From contig NZ_BSTX01000002.1 of the NCBI RefSeq assembly GCF_030269765.1, positions 963,379 through 1,027,378 on the forward strand: a DNA stretch of 64,000 nt, written 5' to 3'. The notes beneath the pieces were generated by a model. It did no database searches. It saw only the letters and a program-made list of their open reading frames with translations, and was not told the DNA's origin. Positions 1 through 8,291 of this stretch are shown one piece after another. Origin of the DNA: Actinorhabdospora filicis (GTDB lineage: Bacteria > Actinomycetota > Actinomycetes > Mycobacteriales > Micromonosporaceae). The position numbers were made by a program, and so were the translations under genes. How positions within the stretch are numbered: the first letter of the stretch is position 1; each line of letters opens with the position of its first letter.

Positions 1-2126
1 GCGGCGGCCAGCGAGCGCCCGGCGGCCTCGGCGAGGCGCCCGGCCTCCACGTGCCCGGTGCGCAGGTGCGCGGTGAGCAGGAACGCGCCGATCCCGGCGG
101 TGCCGTGGGCGAAGCCGAGGTGCGCGGTACCGGCGAAGACGGTGGGCGCGTCGCCGGGCACCGGCCACAGCAGCGAGTCCCCGTCGTGGACGGCGCGCCC
201 GCAGAGCAGCTCGACGGCCTCGATCGCGGCCTCGGTGAAGGCGGCCTCGCCGGTGGCCTCGGCGAAGCGCAGCCGGGTCAGCCCGGCTCCGGCGACGCCG
301 TGGCACACGTCGGGGTTGGCCGCCTCGACGGGGATGTCGCGCGCGACGGCCGCGGCGGCGTCCACGATGGACTCCTCCGACAGCGCCAGCCCGGCCTCCA
401 GCAGCGCCCACGCCGTCCCCGAGCGCCCGAAGTGCAGGCCCGGCAGGGCCGGGAGGCGGCCGAGGCGCTCGATGATGTGCCCGGCGAGGCCGCGCAGGCT
501 CCCGGCCGGGACGGCCTCGGGTGCGGCGAGGTGGCGGGCGGTGAGGACGCCGAGGATCCCGGCCGAGCCGTAGTGCAGGCTCAGGGGATCGGTGGTGGCG
601 GCGAAGCCCTCGCGCGGCCACGGCTCGTCGGCGGTGAGGTCCATCGTGGACAGCAGATGCGCCGTCGCGTCCTCCACCAGCACGCCCGGATCCAGTGGCC
701 GCGCGGCGACCGGCCGCGCCGGTCGGGTCAGGGCCTCGCTCACCTCGGCGGGGGAGGGGCGGCGGGCCGGGTCGTCGTCCATGAGCGCCGGGACCACCGC
801 GGCGGCCAGCCGCGCGGCGGGCGTCCCGATCGCCGCCAGCCACGCCCCGGCGCGTTCGGCGGGGGAGCGGCCCGGCTCGTCGTCCTCGGCCAGCAGCGGG
901 TCCACCCCGGTCGCCATGTGAAAGAGGGTCGCGCCGAGCCCGAAGAGGTCGGAGGACGTCTGCGGTGCCGGGCCGTGCCAGGGCGCGGCGGCCTGCTCTG
1001 GCGAGCCGTAGGAGAGCGTGTAGGCGCGCGTGACCGGCGCGCCGGGCTCGGCGAGCAGCTCCAGGTCGATGAGCCGGGCGCGCGTGTCGGCGTCGACCAT
1101 CACGTTGCCCGGGGTCAGGTCGCGGACGACGAGTCCCTCCGCGTGCACCTCGGCCAGCAGCGCGCACACGTCGGAGGCCACGTGCGCCAGCAGCCCCGGC
1201 GAGGGCTCGCCGCCGTGCGCGGCGGCCCAGCGGCGCAGGTCGAGGCCGGTGATCTCCTCCTCGGCCAGGAACAGGTCGCCCTGCTGCTCGAAGAGCCCGA
1301 GCAGCGCCGGGACCCGCCCGAGCCCGGCCAGCCGGGTGAGCATGTCGGCCTCGTGGCGCAGCGCGTCGCGCGCGTCGCGTCCCGTCAGGTCGGCGGCGGT
1401 GTCGCGGCGGGCGCGCTTGACGACGACCGGCCGCCCGCTCTCCCGGTCCAGGGCACGGAAGACCCCGCCGGTGAAGGAGTGCCTGACGGCGCGCGTGACC
1501 CGGAAACGCCCGCCCAGCAGCACCGGCGCGGGCCGCCCCGGGCGTTTCGGCGCGGTGCCCATCGGGTCCGGCGGCGCCCACGGCGGCGTGACGAAGGAGG
1601 CGGCGCGCACGTCGAGGGCGAGCGAGCCGTCCGGCGCCCGCAGCATCGCCTCCATCGTGCCGTCGGCCGACAGCGCCGAGACCCCGGCGTAGACCCCGAA
1701 ACGGTAGTGCACCAGGCTTCCCGGGCGCACCGGCCGGTCGGAGAGGACACCGGGACCGGGCAGCCCGGCGGTGACCGCGTCCAGCTCACCGGCCAGCTCG
1801 CGCCACTCCGCCTCGCCCGGGCCGGGATAGGCGGTGAGGAACTTCCCGCCCGAACCGCGCGCGCTCTGCCCCGAGCACAGCTCGCGGACCACGCTCAGGT
1901 CGGCGGCGAACTTGAACGGGCATCGCGCCCGCGCCAGGATCGGCGCCACCAGCCGCAGCACCACCGGCGCCGACAGCGGCGTGGCCGACACGTGCAGCTT
2001 CCAGCCCTGGACGCCCATGGGCTCATCGGCCGGACCCGCCGTGCACCACTGCCCACCGGCCCGCACCCGCCATCCGGGGAAGGCGGTTAACGCGTCGCGG
2101 GCCACGCCCGCCAGGAAGTCGTCCAT
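1..2126 (-). CDS. Class III/IV-type lanthionine synthetase (lyase-kinase-LanC), C-terminus outside window
   Basis: Three-domain enzyme expected to phosphorylate Ser/Thr of a precursor peptide, eliminate phosphate and form (methyl)lanthionine rings. The visible 708 residues show an N-terminal lyase-like part with the family signatures FKFAADL (about 71) and SGGKFLTAYP (about 91). A Ser/Thr-kinase fold starts near 206 with the Lys in VVVKRARRD, catalytic VRDLTPGNVMVD near 332 (HRD changed to VRD) and DLE in place of DFG. A LanC-type region starts near 508 with LHYGSAGI, CHGVAGAG and GFAHGTAGIGAF. The LanC zinc ligands that separate class IV from class III would lie beyond the left edge, so the class is undecided. 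The ATG lies 3 nt after the stop of the upstream radical SAM gene, so the two are probably cotranscribed. A substrate other than a lanthipeptide is possible. Confidence 0.85.
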   Translation of the reverse strand, partial: MDDFLAGVARDALTAFPGWRVRAGGQWCTAGPADEPMGVQGWKLHVSATPLSAPVVLRLVAPILARARCPFKFAADLSVVRELCSGQSARGSGGKFLTAYPGPGEAEWRELAGELDAVTAGLPGPGVLSDRPVRPGSLVHYRFGVYAGVSALSADGTMEAMLRAPDGSLALDVRAASFVTPPWAPPDPMGTAPKRPGRPAPVLLGGRFRVTRAVRHSFTGGVFRALDRESGRPVVVKRARRDTAADLTGRDARDALRHEADMLTRLAGLGRVPALLGLFEQQGDLFLAEEEITGLDLRRWAAAHGGEPSPGLLAHVASDVCALLAEVHAEGLVVRDLTPGNVMVDADTRARLIDLELLAEPGAPVTRAYTLSYGSPEQAAAPWHGPAPQTSSDLFGLGATLFHMATGVDPLLAEDDEPGRSPAERAGAWLAAIGTPAARLAAAVVPALMDDDPARRPSPAEVSEALTRPARPVAARPLDPGVLVEDATAHLLSTMDLTADEPWPREGFAATTDPLSLHYGSAGILGVLTARHLAAPEAVPAGSLRGLAGHIIERLGRLPALPGLHFGRSGTAWALLEAGLALSEESIVDAAAAVARDIPVEAANPDVCHGVAGAGLTRLRFAEATGEAAFTEAAIEAVELLCGRAVHDGDSLLWPVPGDAPTVFAGTAHLGFAHGTAGIGAFLLTAHLRTGHVEAGRLAEAAGRSLAA

Positions 2127-2129
2127 CGC

Positions 2130-3146
2130 TCAGGCCGCGTGCAGCGGGTAGCCCGGGCGGTTGGCGATGCGCTCGCGCACCGCCGCCGAGCCGAAGCGCT
2201 CGTCGATGCGGCGGGTCGCCTCGGCCCACTGCGGCCAGGTCCGCGCCTCGCGCAGGGCCCCGGTGACGAACGGGTCGCTCCAGCGCGCCACCGACCGCCG
2301 CCACAGCTCCCCGGGATCCTCATGGAGGAGGTTCCCGACGGTGCCCTCGTAGATCGGCATCGCCCGCACCGCGCCGTCGGGCTCGACCTGCATCGCGGGG
2401 AACACCATGCCCTCGGCGATCAGGTCGGGATGCATCTGGAGCTCGCGGTTGGTGGTGACCTGCACGTTGACGCCGGGGACCAGCGCGCGCAGCTTCTCGG
2501 CCAGGCCCGGATCGCACAGCCGCGCCAGCTCCTCCTCGCCCAGCAGCTCCAGCCGCGCGAATCCCGCGCGGCTGGCCAGCCCCGAGGGGATCACCGCGCC
2601 GAACAGGACCTGCGCCAGGCGCGGATAGCGCGGCAGCACGTCCCGGCAGACCGCCTCCACCTCGTCGATGTTGGAGCACACCACCACCGAGTCGACGCCG
2701 AAGACGAAGTCCGGGCGGCGCGCGGCGGCCTCGTCCAGCATGGACAGGGCTCCCAGGGCCCGCGCGAACGACCCTCGGCGGCCCCGGATCCGGTCGTGCG
2801 TGGCGGCGGTGGCCCCGTCGACGCTCACGTGGACCTCGGTGAACTCCTCCACCAGCCGCGCCGCCAGCTCCGGCGTCAGCGTCCAGCCGCTGGTGTACAG
2901 CGACACCCGCACGCCCGCCTCGCGGATGCGCCGGGCCAGGCCCAGCACACCCCGCACGATCAGCGGCTCCCCACCGGAGAAGGCGATCTCATCGGGACCC
3001 AGCGACACGATCGCGTCGGCGATGCGCTCCATGTCGGCCGGCGAGGGCTGGAGCGAGGGCCGCCGGCCCGACTCCGAATAGCAGTGCACGCACCGTAACG
3101 GACACGCGTAGGTCATGTCCCAGATGACGTACGACGGACGGTCCAT
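2130..3146 (-). CDS. Radical SAM protein without SPASM cysteines
   Basis: 338-residue radical SAM enzyme; CPLRCVHC near residue 15 is the CX3CX2C motif that binds the 4Fe-4S cluster and S-adenosylmethionine, and FSGGEPL is the following GGE motif. The C-terminal half keeps the outline of peptide-modifying radical SAM enzymes (an NLLHEDPGELWR-like stretch) but lacks the cysteine cluster of a SPASM domain, so no auxiliary cluster is predicted. The start at 3146 is chosen because GGGAGG lies just upstream; an ATG at 3176 has no such site. It precedes the lanthionine synthetase by 3 nt, so a joint role in modifying a ribosomal peptide is likely. Substrate and chemistry (epimerisation, crosslink, other) cannot be read from the sequence. 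Confidence 0.85.
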   Translation of the reverse strand: MDRPSYVIWDMTYACPLRCVHCYSESGRRPSLQPSPADMERIADAIVSLGPDEIAFSGGEPLIVRGVLGLARRIREAGVRVSLYTSGWTLTPELAARLVEEFTEVHVSVDGATAATHDRIRGRRGSFARALGALSMLDEAAARRPDFVFGVDSVVVCSNIDEVEAVCRDVLPRYPRLAQVLFGAVIPSGLASRAGFARLELLGEEELARLCDPGLAEKLRALVPGVNVQVTTNRELQMHPDLIAEGMVFPAMQVEPDGAVRAMPIYEGTVGNLLHEDPGELWRRSVARWSDPFVTGALREARTWPQWAEATRRIDERFGSAAVRERIANRPGYPLHAA

Positions 3147-3175
3147 GGCGGCCTCCCGGAAGCTCGGTCCCACCA

Positions 3176-3367
3176 TCAGGTTGGCCGTCCCGTAACCGTC
3201 CTGTCATCGTCCTGACGCGCCGCCCGCCCCGCCGTACGGGGACGCCGCGCGGCGACCGGAGCGCCCGGTACGGCCGAGTGGACGTCGTCCCGACGGGTGA
3301 GGACGAAAGACCCGCCCCGGCCCGCCTCCCCGCCCTGACCAGCGCCCCCGGAGATCGTTTCGCGCAC
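3176..3367 (-). CDS. Candidate 63-aa small ORF upstream of the radical SAM gene
   Basis: A GTG-initiated frame of 63 codons occupies most of the leader upstream of the radical SAM gene and ends at 3176. The product is Gly-rich near the start (GGAGQGGEAGRGG) and Arg/Asp-rich near the end, with no cysteine. A canonical lanthipeptide core would need cysteine, so it is a poor precursor candidate. No convincing Shine-Dalgarno is present. It may be a chance frame in GC-rich DNA. The rest of the 400-bp gap 3147-3545 shows only a promoter-like site for the rightward operon. Confidence 0.15.
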   Translation of the reverse strand: MRETISGGAGQGGEAGRGGSFVLTRRDDVHSAVPGAPVAARRPRTAGRAARQDDDRTVTGRPT

Positions 3368-3501
3368 CCCGGCGACACGCCGTAATGGGCACCGTCCCTA
3401 CGGGCGTCCGCGGGGGCAGCCCCGCCTGCCCGTGCGTCCGCCCAGGGACACAGAGTCATAACAGTCAATCTCTGAAACTCCCCGAGTGTGGCCCACGCCT
3501 C

Positions 3502-3507
3502 TACACT
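3502..3507 (+). promoter_or_regulatory. Probable -10 (TACACT) of the amino-acid ABC operon
   Basis: TACACT lies 38 nt before the GTG of the solute-binding protein gene, leaving a short leader that contains the strong AGGGAGGA ribosome site at about 3533-3540. No clear -35 is visible. Confidence 0.4.
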
Positions 3508-3545
3508 GCTCGGAATCAGATCCAGGGCCCTGAGGGAGGAAACCC

Positions 3546-4373
3546 GTGATCACAGGACGCCGCCGCCGTTTGGCGGCCATCGGCGGGCTCGTGCTCGCCG
3601 CCACGATCGCCATGGCCGGCTGCGCTAAGGAGAAGCCGACGACCGAGACGCCCTCCGGCGCGCAGGTCAGCCTCGTCAAGGCGGGCGCTCTCACGGTCTG
3701 CACCAGCCTGCCCTACCCGCCCTTCCAGGAGAAGCAGGGCGACAAGGTCGTCGGCTTCGACGTCGACATCGTCGACCTCGTCGCCGCCAAGCTCAGCGTG
3801 AAGCAGGACATCGTCGACATCGACTTCAACCAGATCAAGGGCGGCGCGGCTCTCGAAGCCGGCACCTGCGACCTGGCCGCCGCCGGTATGACGATCACCG
3901 ACGAGCGCAAGCAGAACCTGACCTTCTCCGACCCCTACTTCGACGAGATCATCGCCTTCATGACCCCCAAGGGCAAGAAGGTCATGACCATCGAGGAGGT
4001 CAAGTCCAAGGGCCTCAAGCTCGGCGTCCAGGCCGCCACCACCAGCCTCGACTACGCCACGAAGGCCGGGCTCGACCCCGTCCAGTTCAACGACGCGGGC
4101 AAGCAGCTCCAGGCCCTGCAGTCCGGGACCGTCGACGTGATCCTCCAGGACCACCCGGTGATCTACGACTGGCTCACCAAGCCCGAGATCGAGAAGGACT
4201 TCGAGCTCGGCGGCATGATCAAGACCGGCGCCCAGTACGGGTTCGGCCTCAAGAAGAACGCCGACCCGAACCTCGTCAAGATCATCAACGAGACCCTCGC
4301 CGAGGCCAAGAAGAACGGCAAGTACGACGAGCTCTACCAGAAGTGGATCGGCGAGAAGCCGGCCACCTCATGA
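3546..4373 (+). CDS. Polar amino-acid ABC transporter substrate-binding lipoprotein
   Basis: 275-residue extracellular binding protein of solute-binding family 3 (glutamate/glutamine/polar amino acids). It has a basic N-terminus, a hydrophobic stretch and a lipobox MAGC with the lipidated Cys at residue 26. The mature part begins [15 protein letters not shown] and continues with [11 protein letters not shown] and [12 protein letters not shown], the usual family blocks. Translation starts at a GTG preceded by AGGGAGGA. The stop overlaps the ATG of the permease gene (ATGA), and the ATPase follows the same way, so this is one import operon. The exact ligand cannot be decided from sequence. Confidence 0.93.
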   Translation: MITGRRRRLAAIGGLVLAATIAMAGCAKEKPTTETPSGAQVSLVKAGALTVCTSLPYPPFQEKQGDKVVGFDVDIVDLVAAKLSVKQDIVDIDFNQIKGGAALEAGTCDLAAAGMTITDERKQNLTFSDPYFDEIIAFMTPKGKKVMTIEEVKSKGLKLGVQAATTSLDYATKAGLDPVQFNDAGKQLQALQSGTVDVILQDHPVIYDWLTKPEIEKDFELGGMIKTGAQYGFGLKKNADPNLVKIINETLAEAKKNGKYDELYQKWIGEKPATS

Positions 4374-5206
4374 GCGATTCCGCAACCGAGGCCGGTTCGC
4401 TCCCGCGGACCGGCCTCACCCCTCGGCAGCGCCGCAACTTCGGCGTCGGCGTCCAGTACGCGATTCTCGTCCTGATCGTTGTCGTGGCCGCCGTCGCCCT
4501 CGACTGGCAGCGCTTCCAAGAGGTCTTCTTCAACCCCTCGACGTTCAAGTTCCTGTTCCCGGACCTGATCACCATCGGTCTGGTCAACACGATGATCTAC
4601 ACCTGCTCCGGGTACGTCATCGGCTTCTTCCTCGGACTGCTCATCGCCGTCATGCGGCTGTCGGCGGTCCGGCTCAACCGCTGGTTCGCCCACGGCTACA
4701 TCGAGCTCTTCCGCGGCCTGCCCGCGCTGCTGGTGTTCATGCTCCTGGGCTACGGGCTCCCCGTCGTCCTGGGACCCGACCGCCAGCTGCCGTTCCCGCC
4801 CTACGGCACGGTGGCGATCGCCCTCGGCCTGGTCTCGGCCGCCTACATGGCCGAGACGTTCCGGGCCGGCATCCAGGCCGTCCCCAAGGGACAGGTGGAG
4901 GCCGCGCGCTCGCTGGGCATGAGCGCCACCCGCGCCATGGTCACCGTCGTGCTGCCCCAGGCGATCCGGATCGTCATCCCGCCGCTGACCAACGAGCTGA
5001 TCATGCTGTTCAAGGACTCCTCGCTGGTCTTCGCCGTCGGCCTGACGGCGGGCACCGCCGAGCTCGCCAAGATCGGCAACGACCTGGCCACCGAGCACGC
5101 CAACTCGACGCCGATCGTGCTGGCGGGCCTGAGCTACCTGGTGATCACGCTGCCCCTGGGCTTCCTGGTGCGGCGGCTCGAAGCGCGACAGGCGAAGGCG
5201 AGGTGA
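4370..5206 (+). CDS. Polar amino-acid ABC transporter permease
   Basis: 278-residue inner-membrane permease of the HisM/GlnP type. A first helix ([17 protein letters not shown]) is followed by the typical [19 protein letters not shown] opening of the transmembrane domain. The EAA loop, which contacts the ATPase, is visible as [22 protein letters not shown]. The start is the ATG that overlaps the stop of the binding-protein gene, and its own stop overlaps the GTG of the ATPase gene, so all three subunits are translationally coupled. Only one permease is present, so a homodimeric channel is expected. Confidence 0.93.
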   Translation: MSDSATEAGSLPRTGLTPRQRRNFGVGVQYAILVLIVVVAAVALDWQRFQEVFFNPSTFKFLFPDLITIGLVNTMIYTCSGYVIGFFLGLLIAVMRLSAVRLNRWFAHGYIELFRGLPALLVFMLLGYGLPVVLGPDRQLPFPPYGTVAIALGLVSAAYMAETFRAGIQAVPKGQVEAARSLGMSATRAMVTVVLPQAIRIVIPPLTNELIMLFKDSSLVFAVGLTAGTAELAKIGNDLATEHANSTPIVLAGLSYLVITLPLGFLVRRLEARQAKAR

Positions 5207-6000
5207 GCGACGTGACCGAACCGGTCGAGGAGGCCGAGGCCGCCGTGCTGCTGGACCGGCCGATGGTGTCGATCAAGGGCCTGCACAAGTCCTTCGGGGA
5301 CCTGGAGGTCCTGCGCGGCATCGACGTCGACGTCCGGCCCGGCGAGGTGGTGTGCGTCATCGGGCCCTCCGGTTCGGGCAAGTCCACGCTGCTGCGCTGC
5401 GTGAACCTCCTGGAGCAGCCCACCGCGGGCGAGATCCGGGTGGCCGGCGACCTGCTGACCCACCGCGACGCCGACCTGGACCGCGCCCGCCGCCACATCG
5501 GCATGGTCTTCCAGCAGTTCAACCTGTTCCCGCACCTGAGCGTGCTGGACAACGTGACGATCGCGCAGCGCCGGGTCCTCAAGCTCGGCCGCGCCGAGGC
5601 CGAGGAGACCGCGCGCGGGCTGCTCGCCTCCGTCGGCGTCGGCGACAAGGCCGGGGAGTACCCGGCGCGCCTGTCCGGCGGGCAGCAGCAGCGGGTGGCG
5701 ATCGCCCGGGCCCTGGCCATGAAGCCGAAGCTGATGCTCTTCGACGAGCCCACCTCGGCGCTGGACCCCGAGCTGGTCGGCGACGTCCTGAACGTGATGC
5801 GCGACCTGGCCCGCACGGGCATGACGATGATGGTCGTGACCCACGAGATGGCCTTCGCCCGCGAGGTCGCCGACCGGGTGATCTTCATGGACGGCGGCGT
5901 CATCGTCGAGGAGGGCACGCCCGGCCAGGTGATCGGCGATCCCCGGCACGAGCGGACCCGGGCGTTCCTGCGCCGGGTCCTGCACCCGATCGAGGACTGA
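5203..6000 (+). CDS. Polar amino-acid ABC transporter ATP-binding protein (GlnQ type)
   Basis: 265-residue ATPase energising the importer encoded just upstream. Walker A is GPSGSGKST, the Q-loop is in [11 protein letters not shown], the ABC signature is [15 protein letters not shown] and Walker B is [14 protein letters not shown] followed by the H-loop VVTHEM. The first 17 residues are an unusual acidic Ala/Glu extension before the conserved [12 protein letters not shown]. The GTG start overlaps the permease stop (GTGA). A strong terminator follows within 10 nt and ends the operon. Confidence 0.95.
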   Translation: MSDVTEPVEEAEAAVLLDRPMVSIKGLHKSFGDLEVLRGIDVDVRPGEVVCVIGPSGSGKSTLLRCVNLLEQPTAGEIRVAGDLLTHRDADLDRARRHIGMVFQQFNLFPHLSVLDNVTIAQRRVLKLGRAEAEETARGLLASVGVGDKAGEYPARLSGGQQQRVAIARALAMKPKLMLFDEPTSALDPELVGDVLNVMRDLARTGMTMMVVTHEMAFAREVADRVIFMDGGVIVEEGTPGQVIGDPRHERTRAFLRRVLHPIED

Positions 6001-6008
6001 CGCACACA

Positions 6009-6049
6009 CGAAACGGCCCGGTCCCCCCGCGGTGGACCGGGCCGTTTCG
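6009..6049. terminator. Bidirectional hairpin between converging ABC operons
   Basis: Perfect 16-bp inverted repeat (arms 6009-6024 and 6034-6049, beginning CGAAACGGCCCGG) with a 9-nt loop. It lies between two convergent operons, so it can serve both strands; there is no U-tract, as is usual in actinomycetes. Confidence 0.85.
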
Positions 6050-6054
6050 GCGTA

Positions 6055-6972
6055 CTAGGGACGCAGCCGCCGCACGGCCGGAGCCCCGGCGTAGGCGGCG
6101 AGAAGGGCGACCGCCGCGATGATCGCCGACTCGGTGAGCTGGAAGCGCCAGAACCGGCTCGCGGGCTGGTAGTCGAGGTAGACCCAGGCGACGCGGTTGG
6201 CGCGGACGCACTCGGGCAGGCACGGCTCGCCCACCTCGGCCTCGCTCCCGTCGGCCTTGAGGTAGCCGCCGTCCATCAGCCAGGAGTTTCCGGCCACCTC
6301 GAACTCGTCGTAGTGCTCCTCGGCCGTGGAGTGCTGCTCCCGCAGCGGTTCGGCGTACTGCGGGCGCAGGACGTTGCCGGTGACGAGCAGCAGGACCACG
6401 TACAGCCCCAGCGCCAGGGCGAACGCCCCGAGCGTGTTGCGCAGGATCAGCCCGATGGTGGCCGACAGCGCGAAGGCGAGCAGGGCGTAGGCGGCGACCA
6501 CGAGTCCCCGGGTCTCGAACATCGGCGTCCGGATGGGACTGGCCATCACCAGGTTCAGCGGCCTGGCCGCCCATTCCGAGGCCAGGCCCAGCGCGAGCGC
6601 GGTCACCAGCAGCGGCACGGCGGCCACCAGGACCTTTGTCGCCCACCAGCGCAGGCGCCCGACGGACTGGGTGAGGGCCAGGACGTGGGTGCCCTGCTCG
6701 GCCTCGCGGGCGAACAGCGGAGCCCCCGCGAACAGGCCCAGCAGCGCCGGGACGGCGAACAGGACCATGACCATCGGGAAGTACAGGTCCTGGAAGTCGT
6801 TCTGGAAGGCGGTGACGAGGTCGCCCGAACACGGATTGACGTCGCAGCCGTCCCGCTCCAGCCGCGCCGCCGAGACGAAGTGGACGACGGCCAGCAGCGC
6901 GATGACGACGCCGGTGACGGCGGCCGAGACGAGGGCGACGGCGCGCTGGCGGCGCCAGGCGAGCCAGATCAC
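6055..6972 (-). CDS. ABC-2 type exporter permease
   Basis: 305-residue membrane protein that starts with [10 protein letters not shown] and has about six hydrophobic segments, the layout of ABC-2 permeases. A longer extracytoplasmic stretch sits after helix 1 and another before the last helix; they hold cysteines (CDVNPC and CLPEC) that could form disulfides. [18 protein letters not shown] is the usual cytoplasmic coupling region. The start is a GTG overlapping the stop of the ATPase gene. It is the last gene of a GntR-ATPase-permease operon; the exported substrate is unknown. Confidence 0.85.
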   Translation of the reverse strand: MIWLAWRRQRAVALVSAAVTGVVIALLAVVHFVSAARLERDGCDVNPCSGDLVTAFQNDFQDLYFPMVMVLFAVPALLGLFAGAPLFAREAEQGTHVLALTQSVGRLRWWATKVLVAAVPLLVTALALGLASEWAARPLNLVMASPIRTPMFETRGLVVAAYALLAFALSATIGLILRNTLGAFALALGLYVVLLLVTGNVLRPQYAEPLREQHSTAEEHYDEFEVAGNSWLMDGGYLKADGSEAEVGEPCLPECVRANRVAWVYLDYQPASRFWRFQLTESAIIAAVALLAAYAGAPAVRRLRP

Positions 6973-7856
6973 GCCGCGCTCCGCTGCGCGGCCTGGACGC
7001 GGAGATGGGACAGCACGAGTTCCTCCAGGGTGGGTGTCTCACGCCGCCACCCGGGCGGCGCGACCGCGCCGGGGGCGCGGACGAGGACGGTCGACTGCCG
7101 TCCGGTGGTGCGCGATTCGACGACGCCCTCCAGCGGCGGGTCCCCGGCGCCGATGAGGACGTGGTGCGCGGCGAGCAGGTCCTCCACGTCGCCCGACAGG
7201 GCCACGCGCCCGCCGGCGACCAGGACCAGGTGGTCGCAGGTGTCCTCCAGGTCGGCCAGGATGTGCGAGGACAGCAGGACCGTCGTGCCGGTGTCGGCCA
7301 CGCTGGCCATGAGCGTCTTCATCACCTCGTCGCGGGCGAGCGGGTCGAGATCGGCCAGCGGCTCGTCCAGCAGCAGCAACCGGGGCCGCCGCCCGAGGGC
7401 CAGGGCGATGGCGACGCGCGTGCGCTGCCCGCCGGAGAGCGTCCCGACCTTCGCGGTGAGGGGGATCGCGCCCTCCTCGATGAGCCGTGTGGCGTACTCG
7501 CCGTCCCAGTCGGGGTTGAGTCCACGGCCCATCCGCAGCGTCTCGGCGACGGTGAAGCCCTTGTAGAGCGGCTTGTCCTGGCCCAGGAACGACACGCCCC
7601 GGGGGCAGCCCGTGCCGTCGGGGACGCGGCCCAGGACCTCGATGCGGCCCTCGGTGGCCGGGATCAGGCCCGCCGCGAGGGCCATGAGCGTGCTCTTCCC
7701 GGCCCCGTTCGGCCCGACCAGCGCCGCCACCCGCCCGGCCGGGAGCCGCAGGTCGCAGCCGCGCAGTCCCCAGGTGCGGCGGTAGCGCTTGCCGAGATCG
7801 CGCGTCTCCAGCGCGAGTTCGTCCACGTGCTTCTCGCTTTCCTCAGTAGGTGTCAT
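6969..7856 (-). CDS. ABC exporter ATP-binding protein
   Basis: Up to 295-residue ATPase with Walker A GPNGAGKST, the signature LSGGQRTRVAIALAL and Walker B LLLLDEPLADLDP, followed by a switch His in SSHIL. It pairs with the coupled downstream permease. The ATG at 7856 overlaps the end of the GntR gene by 14 nt; an alternative GTG at 7826 has GAGGAAAG upstream and would remove 10 residues (TPTEESEKH). YtrA-type GntR/ABC operons in other Gram-positive bacteria respond to cell-envelope stress or antimicrobial peptides; whether that holds here is inference. Confidence 0.9.
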   Translation of the reverse strand: MTPTEESEKHVDELALETRDLGKRYRRTWGLRGCDLRLPAGRVAALVGPNGAGKSTLMALAAGLIPATEGRIEVLGRVPDGTGCPRGVSFLGQDKPLYKGFTVAETLRMGRGLNPDWDGEYATRLIEEGAIPLTAKVGTLSGGQRTRVAIALALGRRPRLLLLDEPLADLDPLARDEVMKTLMASVADTGTTVLLSSHILADLEDTCDHLVLVAGGRVALSGDVEDLLAAHHVLIGAGDPPLEGVVESRTTGRQSTVLVRAPGAVAPPGWRRETPTLEELVLSHLRVQAAQRSAA

Positions 7857-8217
7857 CGGTGACCGCCTTGAACAGGGCCGCGACGTCTTCGCGCTCCAGC
7901 CCGGCGGCCTTGGCGCGCGCCATCCACGCGCCCAGTTCCGCGCGCAGCGGCCCCTCGGCCGTGGCGTCGTGGACCAGCGACTTGCGCACGAACGTCCCCA
8001 GCCCCGGCCGCGGCTCGACCAGGCCCTCGCGTTCGAGCTCCCGGTAGGCCTTCAGGACCGTGTTCGGGTTGATCGCGGTGGCCTCCACGACCTCCCGCGC
8101 GGTGGGCAGCCGGTCGCCGGGCATGAGCAGCCCTAGCCGGAGCGCGTCCTTGACCTGGTGGACGAGTTGCATGTACGTGCTGACGCCGGAGCGCCGGTCG
8201 ACGCGGAACTCGATCAC
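7843..8217 (-). CDS. GntR-family regulator, YtrA subfamily
   Basis: 124-residue repressor-type protein. The winged helix-turn-helix covers about residues 10-78 (GDRLPTAREVVEATAINPNTV, then YRELEREGLVEPRPGLGTFV). The short C-terminal tail of about 45 residues is the mark of the YtrA subfamily, which lacks a large ligand domain. It is first in an operon with an ABC ATPase and permease and is preceded by a perfect palindrome, which indicates autoregulation of the operon. The inducing signal is not visible. Confidence 0.9.
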   Translation of the reverse strand: MIEFRVDRRSGVSTYMQLVHQVKDALRLGLLMPGDRLPTAREVVEATAINPNTVLKAYRELEREGLVEPRPGLGTFVRKSLVHDATAEGPLRAELGAWMARAKAAGLEREDVAALFKAVTDDTY

Positions 8218-8226
8218 TCCACCACC

Positions 8227-8250
8227 CTTTCACTAATCAAGTAGTGAAAG
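8227..8250. promoter_or_regulatory. Palindromic GntR operator
   Basis: Perfect 9-bp inverted repeat CTTTCACTA / TAGTGAAAG separated by 6 nt, ending 9 nt upstream of the gntR start codon. AT content is well above the surroundings. Position and symmetry make it the likely binding site for the GntR protein of this operon. Confidence 0.8.
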
Positions 8251-8291
8251 CATGATGAGGGGTGCCGGGGCGATTGTCAACAAGGGACTCC

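Noticed and set aside
51..2090. Long rightward frame opposite the lanthionine synthetase
   Set aside because: Its translation is low-complexity Gly/Arg/Ala without motifs and lies on the antisense of a frame with clear kinase and LanC motifs; long antisense frames are expected at this GC content.
3147..3176. Earlier ATG at 3176 for the radical SAM gene
   Set aside because: It lacks a ribosome site, while the ATG at 3146 has GGGAGG close upstream and precedes the conserved start of the domain.
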